A stretch of 64,000 bases of DNA from Pikeienuella litoralis (GTDB lineage: Bacteria > Pseudomonadota > Alphaproteobacteria > Rhodobacterales > Rhodobacteraceae): the NCBI RefSeq assembly GCF_037646705.1, contig NZ_JBBHER010000004.1, positions 1 through 64,000 of the forward strand, read 5' to 3'. Of this stretch, positions 35,287 to 43,082 are shown piece after piece. The notes below the pieces were generated by a model. That model made no database searches and was not told where the DNA came from. It saw only the letters and a program-made list of their open reading frames with translations. The position numbers and the translations under genes were made by a program. The first letter of the stretch is position 1. Every line of letters starts with the position of its first letter.

Positions 35287-36582
35287 ATGTCTATCAATCG
35301 CAGAACGCTGCTGGCGGGCGCCACCGGCTTCGCCGCCGCTCAATCATTCGGCCTCGGCGCCTTCGCGCAAGGCGCCACGTTCACGCCCGAGGAGGGCGCG
35401 GAGCTGCGCCTGCTGCGCTGGGTTCCCTTCGTGAAGGGCGAGGAAGACGCCTGGAACGCCAACACCCAGGCCTTCACCGACAAGACCGGCGTTCCGGTGC
35501 GCATCGATCAGGAAAGCTGGGAGGACGTGCGCCCGAAGGCCGCCGTCGCCGCCAATGTCGGCTCCGGCCCCGACATGGTGATGAGCTGGTTCGACGATCC
35601 GTTCCAATATCCCGACAAGCTGATCGACGTGACCGACCTCGCCACCTCGCTCGGCGAGCAGCATGGCGGCTGGTATGAGGGCGTCAAAGGTTACGCGGTG
35701 GACGGCGACCGGTTCATCTCGGTCCCGCTCTGCGTCATCGGCAACGCCGTCTGCTATCGCAAGAGCCACATGGAAGCGTCGGGCTTCAGCGAATTCCCGA
35801 CCGACACCGACGGCTTTCTCGAGCTGTGCAAGGCGATGCAGGCCAACGGCACCCCGGCCGGGTTCCCGCACGGCAAGGCGGTCGGCGACGGCAACAACTA
35901 CGCGCACTGGCTGCTCTGGGCCTTTGGCGGCAGAATGGTCGACGAGAACAACCAGGTCGCGATCGACAGCCCCGAGACGAGGGACGCCATCGAATACGCC
36001 AAGAAGCTCTACGCGACCTTCATCCCCGGCACCGAAAGCTGGCTCGACATCAACAACAACCGCGCGTTCCTCGCCGGTCAGATCTCGCTGACGGCGAACG
36101 GCGTCTCGCTCTACTACGCCGCCGCCAAGGATCCGACGATGAAGGAGATGGCCGACGACATCCGCACGACGAACCTTCCCGTCGGGCCGACCGGCGTGGC
36201 GGCGGAGATGGCCCAGACGACCACCATCTCCATCTTCAACCACACCAAGTATCCCAACGCGGCCAAGGCTTACCTCAACCACATGTACCAGTCGGACAAC
36301 ATGAACGCCTGGATCCAGGGCGCGAGCGGCTATTGCTGCCAGGCGCTCAAGGAGTTCGCCGACAACCCGGTCTGGACCGAGAATCCGATCAACGAGCCGT
36401 ATTCGCGGGCGTCCGCGACCCTGCGGCCGAACGGCTACGCCGGAACGCTCGGGGCCGCATCCGCCGGCGTGATGGCGGATTACGTGCTGGTGGACATGTT
36501 CGCGGAGGCCGTGACCGGCCAGAGCTCCGCGGAAGACGCGATCAAGAACGCCGCGCGCCGCGCGAAGCGGTACTACCGCTGA
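35287..36582 (+). CDS. Sugar ABC transporter binding protein (SBP family 1)
   Basis: This is a 431-residue periplasmic binding protein. The N terminus MSINRRTLLAGATGFAAAQS looks like a Tat signal with cleavage near AFAQG. The mature part has LLRWVPFVKGEEDAWNA, then GSGPDMVMSWFDDP and LLWAFGGRMVDE, typical of sugar-binding family 1. A GAGGA site precedes the ATG. The ligand is not readable from sequence. It lies 112 bp after the ATPase gene and 71 bp before the permeases. Confidence 0.86.
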   Translation: MSINRRTLLAGATGFAAAQSFGLGAFAQGATFTPEEGAELRLLRWVPFVKGEEDAWNANTQAFTDKTGVPVRIDQESWEDVRPKAAVAANVGSGPDMVMSWFDDPFQYPDKLIDVTDLATSLGEQHGGWYEGVKGYAVDGDRFISVPLCVIGNAVCYRKSHMEASGFSEFPTDTDGFLELCKAMQANGTPAGFPHGKAVGDGNNYAHWLLWAFGGRMVDENNQVAIDSPETRDAIEYAKKLYATFIPGTESWLDINNNRAFLAGQISLTANGVSLYYAAAKDPTMKEMADDIRTTNLPVGPTGVAAEMAQTTTISIFNHTKYPNAAKAYLNHMYQSDNMNAWIQGASGYCCQALKEFADNPVWTENPINEPYSRASATLRPNGYAGTLGAASAGVMADYVLVDMFAEAVTGQSSAEDAIKNAARRAKRYYR

Positions 36583-36653
36583 CGCCATGAAGCCGGCGGG
36601 CGGCGCGCCGCCCGCCGGATTTCACGTCCTATTTCAGGGGAAGACAAAGCGAT

Positions 36654-37586
36654 ATGGCCGCTGATTCGACCGTCGAGAACCGCTTTTGGCTGAGCCGCAT
36701 GCTCGAATCGCGGAATGGGCTCGGGCTGCTGTTCATGGTGCCGGCGGCGGCGTTTCTGCTCTTCTTCCTGGTCTATTCGCTCGGGCTCGGCGTCTGGCTC
36801 GGGTTCACGGACGCCAGAATCGGGCGCGGCGGCGTCTTCATCGGGCTCGAGAATTACATCTGGTTGATGGGCGACCCGGTGTTCATGCTCTCCGTCTTCA
36901 ACACCATCTTCTACACGACCGTGGCGTCGGTGCTGAAATTCGGCCTCGGCCTGTGGCTGGCGCTGATCCTGAACAACAATGTCGCGTTCAAATCCTTCTT
37001 CCGCGCCGTCGTCCTGCTCCCCTGGGTGGTGCCCACGGTGCTCTCGGCGCTCGCGTTCTCGTGGATGTTCGACAGCCAGTTCTCGATCATCTCGTGGGTG
37101 CTGATGCAATGGGGCCTGATCGACGCCCCGATCAATTTCCTTGGCGACCCGTGGAACGCCCGCTTCTCGGTGATCGCCGCCAATGTCTGGCGCGGGATCC
37201 CGTTCGTCGCGATCACGCTCCTCGCCGGGCTTCAGACCATTCCCGCGTCGCTGAACGAGGCCGCCGCGCTCGACGGCGCGACGCCGTGGCAGCGGTTCTA
37301 CAAGATCACCCTGCCCTTGCTGACGCCGATCATCGCGGTGGTGATGACCTTCTCGGTGCTGTTCACCTTCACCGACTTCCAGTTGATCTACGTCCTGACC
37401 CGCGGCGGGCCGGTGAACGCGACCCATCTGATGGCCACGCTTTCGTTCCAGCGCGCCATTCCCGGCGGCCAGCTTGGCGAGGGCGCCGCGATCGCCGTCG
37501 CGATGATTCCCTTCCTGCTCGCGGCTGTCATGTTCAGCTTCTTCGGCCTGCAGCGCCGCAAGTGGCAGCAGGGCGGATCGGATTGA
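36654..37586 (+). CDS. Sugar ABC transporter permease (MalF/UgpA type)
   Basis: This is a 310-residue inner membrane permease with six predicted helices. Landmarks are LLFMVPAAAFLLFFLVYSLG, VVLLPWVVPTVLSALAFSWM, and the EAA loop LNEAAALDGATPWQRFYKIT, which docks on the ATPase. An AGGGG ribosome binding site lies upstream. It pairs with the next permease, 13 bp downstream. Confidence 0.88.
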   Translation: MAADSTVENRFWLSRMLESRNGLGLLFMVPAAAFLLFFLVYSLGLGVWLGFTDARIGRGGVFIGLENYIWLMGDPVFMLSVFNTIFYTTVASVLKFGLGLWLALILNNNVAFKSFFRAVVLLPWVVPTVLSALAFSWMFDSQFSIISWVLMQWGLIDAPINFLGDPWNARFSVIAANVWRGIPFVAITLLAGLQTIPASLNEAAALDGATPWQRFYKITLPLLTPIIAVVMTFSVLFTFTDFQLIYVLTRGGPVNATHLMATLSFQRAIPGGQLGEGAAIAVAMIPFLLAAVMFSFFGLQRRKWQQGGSD

Positions 37587-37599
37587 GGAGACCGGCGAC

Positions 37600-38493
37600 A
37601 TGAGCAAAGCGACACAGGCCTCCGGCGCGAGCGACGACATCGTCGGCGTTGAGCAGTTCGACACCCGAACCCGCCGCATCATGATGATCTACCTGCCGCT
37701 TGGCGTGTTCGTCTTCGTGCTGCTGTTCCCATTCTACTGGATGGCGATCACCGCGGTGAAACCGGACCATCAGCTGACGAATTACGCTGAATACAGCCCG
37801 TTCTGGGTCGTCGCGCCGACGCTGGAGCATATCAAGTTCCTGTTCTTCGAGACCTCGTTCCCGGGCTGGCTGTGGAACACGGTCTACATCTCGGTCTGCT
37901 CCACCTTCCTCTCGCTCGTCGCGTCGGTGTTCGCCGCCTATGCGATCGAACGGGTGCGATTCACCGGCGCGCAGGTCACCGGCCTCATGATCTTCCTCGC
38001 CTATCTGGTGCCGCCGTCGATCCTGTTCATTCCGCTCGCGTTCATCATCTTCAATGTCGGGATCTTCGATTCCCCGCTGGCGCTGATCCTGACCTATCCG
38101 ACGTTCCTGATCCCGTTCTGCACCTGGCTGCTGATGGGGTATTTCCGCTCGATCCCGTTCGAGCTCGAGGAGAGCGCGCTGGTCGACGGCGCGACGCGGT
38201 GGCAGATTCTCACCAAGGTGGTTCTGCCCCTCGCGGTGCCGGGCCTGATTTCCGCCGGCATCTTCGCCTTCACGCTCTCGTGGAACGAGTTCATCTACGC
38301 GCTCACCTTCATCTCCTCCTCCGAGAACAAGACGGTGCCGGTCGGCGTGCTGACCGAGCTGGTGCGCGGCGATATCTATGAATGGGGCGCGCTGATGGCC
38401 GGCGCGCTGTTCGGCTCGCTCCCGGTGGTGATCCTCTATTCCTTCTTCGTCGACTATTACGTCTCGTCGATGACCGGCGCGGTGAAGGAATAA
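37600..38493 (+). CDS. Sugar ABC transporter permease (MalG/UgpE type)
   Basis: This is a 297-residue inner membrane permease. It opens with a 25-residue cytoplasmic tail, then YLPLGVFVFVLLFPFYWMAI. The EAA loop is LEESALVDGATRWQILTKVV, and the C-terminal helices include LSWNEFIYALTFISS. It completes the importer begun at 34110. It ends convergently with the ferric-iron ATPase gene, 84 bp away. Confidence 0.88.
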   Translation: MSKATQASGASDDIVGVEQFDTRTRRIMMIYLPLGVFVFVLLFPFYWMAITAVKPDHQLTNYAEYSPFWVVAPTLEHIKFLFFETSFPGWLWNTVYISVCSTFLSLVASVFAAYAIERVRFTGAQVTGLMIFLAYLVPPSILFIPLAFIIFNVGIFDSPLALILTYPTFLIPFCTWLLMGYFRSIPFELEESALVDGATRWQILTKVVLPLAVPGLISAGIFAFTLSWNEFIYALTFISSSENKTVPVGVLTELVRGDIYEWGALMAGALFGSLPVVILYSFFVDYYVSSMTGAVKE

Positions 38494-38515
38494 GCCGCCT
38501 CTCGTAGCTGTCGCC

Positions 38516-38533
38516 CCGCCCTTTCCCGGGCGG
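38516..38533. terminator. Hairpin between convergent operons
   Basis: CCGCCC at 38516-38521 and GGGCGG at 38528-38533 flank a TTTCCC loop. It lies between two converging operons and may act as a terminator, but no T-run follows. Confidence 0.3.
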
Positions 38534-38577
38534 CCGCCGTCCTCGGCGCGCGCGGCCGGAACGAACCCGGCGCCGGT

Positions 38578-39687
38578 TCAGCCGCGCGGCTCGTCCGGGC
38601 GCGCGGCGGGATAGGCCTCGTCGAGGACATGCGCGCAGCCCGTGATCTCGAAGGTCACGGTGTCGCCGACGTTCAGCATGTCGGTGGAGGCCTGACGCAC
38701 ATGCAGGGTCGTCAGCCCGTTGACGCCCGCCGGTTGCGGTTGGTCCGGATCAAGCCGCACGGTGACGAGGCTGGCCGCGCCGCTGAAATCGACGGCGGTC
38801 ACCGTTCCATGCGTCATGCCGTGGGCGCATGCGCCCGTGCACCGGACCAGGCGCACCTGCTCGGGCCTGATCATGATCCTGGCGCGCCCGTCCTCGCGCG
38901 CGGCCGTCACCGGAATGCGGTTCAAGGCGCATTCGGCGCAGCCCCCGACGATCCGCGCCGGCAGGATGATGGCGTCGCCAAGGAATTCGGCGGTCCTGCG
39001 GGTGCGGGGGCACCAGTACAGCTCCTGCGGCCGGCCGACCTGAATGAAAGCGCCGTCATACATCACCGCGACCTGATCGGCGTAGGAGAGGGCCTCGGCC
39101 TGATCGTGCGTGACGAGGATCGACGCGATCCCGGCGTCGGTGAGGAGGTCGATCACCGCCTGGCGCATCGAGGCCCTGAGGCCGGCGTCCAGCGCCGAGA
39201 ATGGTTCATCCAGCAACATTAGGGACGGCTTGCGCGCCAGCGCCCGCGCCAGCGCGACCCGCTGCTGCTGGCCGCCGGAGATCTCGTGCGGCCAGCGCTC
39301 GAGGGTCGAGCGCGGCAGGCCGACGATATCGGCAAGCTCGGCGATCCGCGCGGCGCGGCGCGGCTCCGTCTTGAAGATCCCGAAGCCGATATTGTCGGCG
39401 ATGCTGAGATGCGGAAACAGCGCGCCATCCTGCGCGACGAGGCCGATGCCGCGAAGATGCGCCGGCACCGCGCCCTTCTCGTCCGCCAGCAGCTTTCCGT
39501 TCAACAGGATCCGCCCCGAATCCGGCGTCTCGAACCCGGCGATGAGCCGCAGAAGAGTCGTCTTGCCGCAGCCGGACGGGCCGACGATGGCGGTCCGCCC
39601 GCCCGCCTCCATCCGGAGACTGACGCCGTTGACCGCCATCACCGGGCCGAACGCCTTGTGAAGATCGTCAAATTCCAGAACCGTCAT
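38578..39687 (-). CDS. fbpC: Ferric iron ABC transporter ATPase
   Basis: This gene encodes 369 residues. The ABC core has GPSGCGKTT, GIGLVAQDGALFPHLS (Q-loop), signature ISGGQQQRVALARAL, LMLLDEPFSALDAGLR and the THDQAEAL switch. The C-terminal domain contains several Cys (GGCAECALN, RCTGACAHGM, ITGCAHVL), which is notable in an iron-importer ATPase. The start at 39687 overlaps the fbpB stop by four bases. Together with fbpB and fbpA it forms a periplasm-to-cytoplasm Fe3+ importer. Confidence 0.85.
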   Translation of the reverse strand: MTVLEFDDLHKAFGPVMAVNGVSLRMEAGGRTAIVGPSGCGKTTLLRLIAGFETPDSGRILLNGKLLADEKGAVPAHLRGIGLVAQDGALFPHLSIADNIGFGIFKTEPRRAARIAELADIVGLPRSTLERWPHEISGGQQQRVALARALARKPSLMLLDEPFSALDAGLRASMRQAVIDLLTDAGIASILVTHDQAEALSYADQVAVMYDGAFIQVGRPQELYWCPRTRRTAEFLGDAIILPARIVGGCAECALNRIPVTAAREDGRARIMIRPEQVRLVRCTGACAHGMTHGTVTAVDFSGAASLVTVRLDPDQPQPAGVNGLTTLHVRQASTDMLNVGDTVTFEITGCAHVLDEAYPAARPDEPRG

Positions 39688-41264
39688 CGTCCGGCCATTC
39701 GTCGCGATTGCACAAAGAGGATCCATGTCAGCGGCAGCGACACCGCCACCATGATCAGCGCATAAGGCGCCGCGGCGGCGTAATCCAGCTCTCCGCTCTT
39801 GGCCCAGAACGCCAGAGCGAGGGTGCGGGTTCCATTCGGGGCGAGCATCTGAGTCGCGGTCAGCTCGGTCATGATCCCGATCCCGGCCAGCGCCGCGCCG
39901 ACCGCGGCCCCCGGAGCCGAAAGCCGCACCGTGATCTGCATCAGCGCCTGAAGCGGCGTGCGCCCCAGCGCGCCCGCCGCCTGCTCCAGCTCGACAGGCG
40001 CCTGCGCGAGGCTGGGGCGCAGGCTGATCAGCGCGCGCGGCAGGAACATCACCGCATAGGCCGCCAGAATTGTGGCGACGCTCTGATACAGGAACGGCGC
40101 GACGCGCACCGTCACGCTGACGAAAGCGAGGGCGATGACCACGCCGGGCAGCGCGCCGATGATGTAATTGCAGGCCTCGAGCAGCCGCGGCAGCGGCCCC
40201 GGCCGCCGGATCGAAAGCCAGGACATCGGAACCGCGAACACCACCGCAAGGAAGCCGCCGACCACCGCGAGGCCCGTGGTCTGCCAGAGCGCGCGGCCGA
40301 TCTCCGCAAACTCCCAGATCGAGGCGCCGCCCTTGGCGAGCCAGCGCCCGATGGTCATGAACGGCACGCCAAGGGTGATCAGCGCCACGACGAGCGGGAT
40401 CGCCATGCAGGGCAGAGCCGCGCGCCCAAGGCGGAACCGCTCCGGCTCGCGCGCCGCGCCGGAGCCGACGCGGGCGTAGCGCTCGGAGCCGCGCAGCAGG
40501 ATGTCGAGCCCCACGACCGCGAGACAACAGGCGACCAGCCCGCCGGAGAGCGCGTTCGCCGCCGGGCCGTTGAAGCTGGTCTGGAACTGATCGACGATGG
40601 CGGTGGTGAACGTGTCGAACCGGATGAAGACGAAAAGCCCGTATTCGGTCAGAAGATGCAGGGCGACGAGCAACGCGCCGCCGAGCAACGCGAGGCGGAG
40701 CTGCGGCAGGACCACGCGCAGAAACACCCGCCCCGGCGCATCGCCGAGCGACGCGGCGGCGTCCTCCAGCGCCGGATCAAGCCGGCGCATCGTGGCGGCC
40801 ACGGGGAGATAGATGAACGGGAAATAGGCGATGACCGAAATCAGAACCCCCGCCGACAGGCCGTTCAGGCCCGGAATGAGCGTGATCCAGGCGTAACTGT
40901 GGACAAAGGCCGGGACCGCCAGCGGCGCGACCGCGAGCCACGCCCAGAACCGCGCGCCCGGCAGGTCGCTGCGCTCCGTCAACCACGCGAGCCCGACCGA
41001 CAGCGTCGCGGCGATCGGAATCGTCAGGCCGATGAGCACAAGCGTATTGAACAGCAATCCCGCGACCCGCTCGCGAAACAACAGCTCTGTGATCGTCCCC
41101 CAGCCGCTCTGGAATCCGGCCCAGACGATGAAGCCGAGCGGAATCAACGAAAACACCGTCACCAGCACCGCCGCGACGCCGATCCACGACGGGCCAGACC
41201 GCAAACGAACGGGCCGCGGGCGTGAAGCCCGCAGCGCCTGATCGTCGCTTAGCTGTATCGCCAT
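39684..41264 (-). CDS. fbpB: Ferric iron ABC transporter permease (two fused halves)
   Basis: This is a 526-residue inner membrane protein with about 12 helices, formed by two repeated permease halves as in FbpB/SfuB. Each half has an EAA-type loop: LEDAAASLGDAPGRVFLRVV in the first and LEQAAGALGRTPLQALMQIT in the second. The start is ATG 41264 or ATG 41276. Upstream lies a 134-147 bp leader with three stem-loops that separates it from fbpA. It is coupled to fbpC downstream. Confidence 0.86.
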   Translation of the reverse strand: MAIQLSDDQALRASRPRPVRLRSGPSWIGVAAVLVTVFSLIPLGFIVWAGFQSGWGTITELLFRERVAGLLFNTLVLIGLTIPIAATLSVGLAWLTERSDLPGARFWAWLAVAPLAVPAFVHSYAWITLIPGLNGLSAGVLISVIAYFPFIYLPVAATMRRLDPALEDAAASLGDAPGRVFLRVVLPQLRLALLGGALLVALHLLTEYGLFVFIRFDTFTTAIVDQFQTSFNGPAANALSGGLVACCLAVVGLDILLRGSERYARVGSGAAREPERFRLGRAALPCMAIPLVVALITLGVPFMTIGRWLAKGGASIWEFAEIGRALWQTTGLAVVGGFLAVVFAVPMSWLSIRRPGPLPRLLEACNYIIGALPGVVIALAFVSVTVRVAPFLYQSVATILAAYAVMFLPRALISLRPSLAQAPVELEQAAGALGRTPLQALMQITVRLSAPGAAVGAALAGIGIMTELTATQMLAPNGTRTLALAFWAKSGELDYAAAAPYALIMVAVSLPLTWILFVQSRRMAGR

Positions 41265-41292
41265 AACTGGCTCCACGTCGATTCACAGCGTC

Positions 41293-41380
41293 GGCGGCCG
41301 GACCGGCCGCCGCAGAACGCGACCACGCATGTCACATGCGCCGAGGTCGCGTAGGAGCCCGCGCTCCCCGCGCGGGCTCC
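41293..41380 (-). promoter_or_regulatory. Triple stem-loop array between fbpA and fbpB
   Basis: Three consecutive hairpins fill this intercistronic gap. Hairpin 1 is GGCGGCCG/CGGCCGCC at 41293-41311. Hairpin 2 has outer ACGCGACC/GGTCGCGT at 41317-41324 and 41345-41352, with inner CGCATG/CATGCG around TCA. Hairpin 3 is a perfect 11-bp GGAGCCCGCGC/GCGCGGGCTCC at 41354-41364 and 41370-41380 with a five-base loop. None has a T-run, so mRNA stabilisation or partial termination that favours the binding protein over the permease is the likely role. Confidence 0.65.
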
Positions 41381-41410
41381 GAGGGAGAATCCATCTCCGA
41401 TCTTGAAGCC

Positions 41411-42418
41411 TCAGAGCAACCCGGCGTCGAGCATCATCTCGTAGACCTTCTTGCTGTCGAGGCTGGAGGGATTGACGTCCGGCGCCTGCAGGTCGGCCAG
41501 GGGCGGCAGCGCGGGGTTCGACTCTCCGTTCACCGCGTATTCGAGTGAATCTCCGGTCCGCAGAATATTCTGGCCCCCCTCGCCCGTAATCCATTTGAGG
41601 AACGCCTGCGCCTCTTCCGGGTGCGCGCTCGACGCCAGAACGCCGCCGCCCGAGACGCTGACGAACGCGCCTGGATCCTCGTTCCGGAAAAAGTGCAGCC
41701 CGACATGCTCGCTGTTCTCGCCGGTCTTCGCCTGATCCCGGAAATAATAATAGTGATAGATGACCCCGGATTCGATCTCCCCGGCGTTGACCGCCTTCAT
41801 CACCGTGCTGTTGCCGCGGTAGGCGGTGAAATTCCTCTTCATCCCGGCGAGCCACTCCCGCGTCGCCTCCTCGCCCTTCTGATCATATAGCGCGGCGACG
41901 ATCGCCTGAAAATCCGCCCCCGTGGGGGACGCCGCCCATCGGCCTTCCCATTCCGGGCTGGCGAGGTCCACCATGGATTTCGGCAGATCGGCCTCGGAGA
42001 GCTTGCGCTTGTCATAGACGAAAACCGTGCTGCGCGCGGCGACGCCCACCCAGTTTCCATTCTCTGGGCGATATTGCGGCGGCACCTGCGCCAGCGTCTC
42101 TTCATCGACCGGAGCGAACAGACCCGCCTTGTCGACCAGAGCCATCGCCGGCGAGTTCTCGGTCAGGAACACATCGGCGGGCGACGCGGCGCCCTCCACC
42201 ACGATCTGGTTGCCGAGTTCGGTGTCGCCGCCGTCCCGTATGACGACCTTGACGCCGGTCTCGGCGGTGAATCCCTCAACCCAGGCTCTGGTCAGGCTCT
42301 CATGCTGAGCGTTATATACGACGATCTCCACCGGCGTTTGCGCAAGGGCCGACGATCCGGCCAGCATGGCCGCGGCGAACGCGAAGGCGCCGGCGAAAAG
42401 TGATCCGTGATGTCGCAT
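41411..42418 (-). CDS. fbpA: Ferric iron periplasmic binding protein
   Basis: This gene encodes 335 residues. A Sec signal peptide covers 1-26 (hydrophobic core, ALA-Q cleavage). The mature protein begins TPVEIVVYNAQHESL, where H39 sits at the position of the iron-ligand histidine of FbpA. The paired iron-binding tyrosines lie in YHYYYFRDQ (Y221, Y223-Y225). This supports direct binding of Fe3+ rather than a siderophore. A TGA-N9-TCA iron box lies 52 bp upstream of the ATG. Confidence 0.9.
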   Translation of the reverse strand: MRHHGSLFAGAFAFAAAMLAGSSALAQTPVEIVVYNAQHESLTRAWVEGFTAETGVKVVIRDGGDTELGNQIVVEGAASPADVFLTENSPAMALVDKAGLFAPVDEETLAQVPPQYRPENGNWVGVAARSTVFVYDKRKLSEADLPKSMVDLASPEWEGRWAASPTGADFQAIVAALYDQKGEEATREWLAGMKRNFTAYRGNSTVMKAVNAGEIESGVIYHYYYFRDQAKTGENSEHVGLHFFRNEDPGAFVSVSGGGVLASSAHPEEAQAFLKWITGEGGQNILRTGDSLEYAVNGESNPALPPLADLQAPDVNPSSLDSKKVYEMMLDAGLL

Positions 42419-42469
42419 TCAATGCTCCTGTTCTTCCCGGTGAGTCTCACGGGCGGACATTTGTATAGC

Positions 42470-42484
42470 TGATAAAAATGGTCA
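42470..42484. promoter_or_regulatory. Iron-responsive operator-like box upstream of fbpA
   Basis: TGATAAAAATGGTCA fits TGA-N9-TCA, the same pattern as the palindrome upstream of hemP. It lies 52 bp before the fbpA ATG in an AT-rich stretch. On the minus strand it overlaps promoter-like hexamers (TTAAAC, 18 bp, TATACA). It fits an iron-sensing repressor site. It is less symmetrical than the hemP box. Confidence 0.55.
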
Positions 42485-42608
42485 AGTTTAATCTGACGAA
42501 ATCGGAGATAGTTTTGAGGGCTATAGCGTCGCAGGCGATACGCCGCCCAACCTCGCGCGCCGACGCCCCCTGCGCGGCAGGCGTTTGCAATGGCCCATGG
42601 CCCTCCAT

Positions 42609-42626
42609 ATAATCAGTATGGATTAT
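42609..42626. promoter_or_regulatory. AT-rich inverted repeat upstream of the DUF6522-mrp-nfu operon
   Basis: ATAATCAGTATGGATTAT has 6-bp arms (ATAATC and GATTAT) with a 6-bp centre. It lies 40 bp before the ATG at 42666, where a promoter would be expected. It differs from the TGA-N9-TCA box, so a second regulator may act on the plus-strand operon. Confidence 0.45.
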
Positions 42627-42665
42627 GCCGATTAAAAGCCGCCGAACAGAGAGATGGAGAGATCG

Positions 42666-42959
42666 ATGACCCGGATCGACCGCGCCGGCGACGATGTCCA
42701 GATCGACGCCGACATCCTCGCCAGAGCCTTCGCGATCAGCGTCGACGACCTGAAGCGCGGCATGCGCGAAGGCGCGATCACCAGCCGCCTCGAGCGCGGG
42801 GAGGAGGAGGACGCCGGAAAGCTGCGTCTCACCTTTTTTTCCGCCGGCCGCCATGTTCAGATCATCGCGGATGAAGCCGGCGCGATCCTGTCCTCCAGCA
42901 CGATGAATGTGGCGACGCCGACTTTCCTGACGGAGAATGCGGCGCATGAGCAAGATTGA
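42666..42959 (+). CDS. DUF6522-like small protein
   Basis: This gene encodes 97 residues from ATG 42666, with GGAGAG just upstream; an ATG at 42654 would add four residues. The fold pattern is IDADILARAFAISVDDLKRG, then GAITSRLERGEE, a basic RLTFFSAGRHVQII strand and DEAGAIL. I believe this is the DUF6522 family, whose role is unknown. The same pattern recurs inside the Nfu fusion protein two genes downstream (about residues 222-285). It is divergent from fbpA and leads an operon of Fe-S-type genes. It has no Cys, so direct cluster binding is unlikely; an adaptor role is inference. Confidence 0.65.
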   Translation: MTRIDRAGDDVQIDADILARAFAISVDDLKRGMREGAITSRLERGEEEDAGKLRLTFFSAGRHVQIIADEAGAILSSSTMNVATPTFLTENAAHEQD

Positions 42960-43082
42960 CATGACCCGGGCCGGCGCCCCTGATGCGGCGTCGCCGACAT
43001 GCCGTTCACGCGGCGAAAACCGGCCCTCCGGGGGGCTGGTCGGCCGCCCGTTCCGCCGAACCAGATCACAGGAGCCAGAGTC

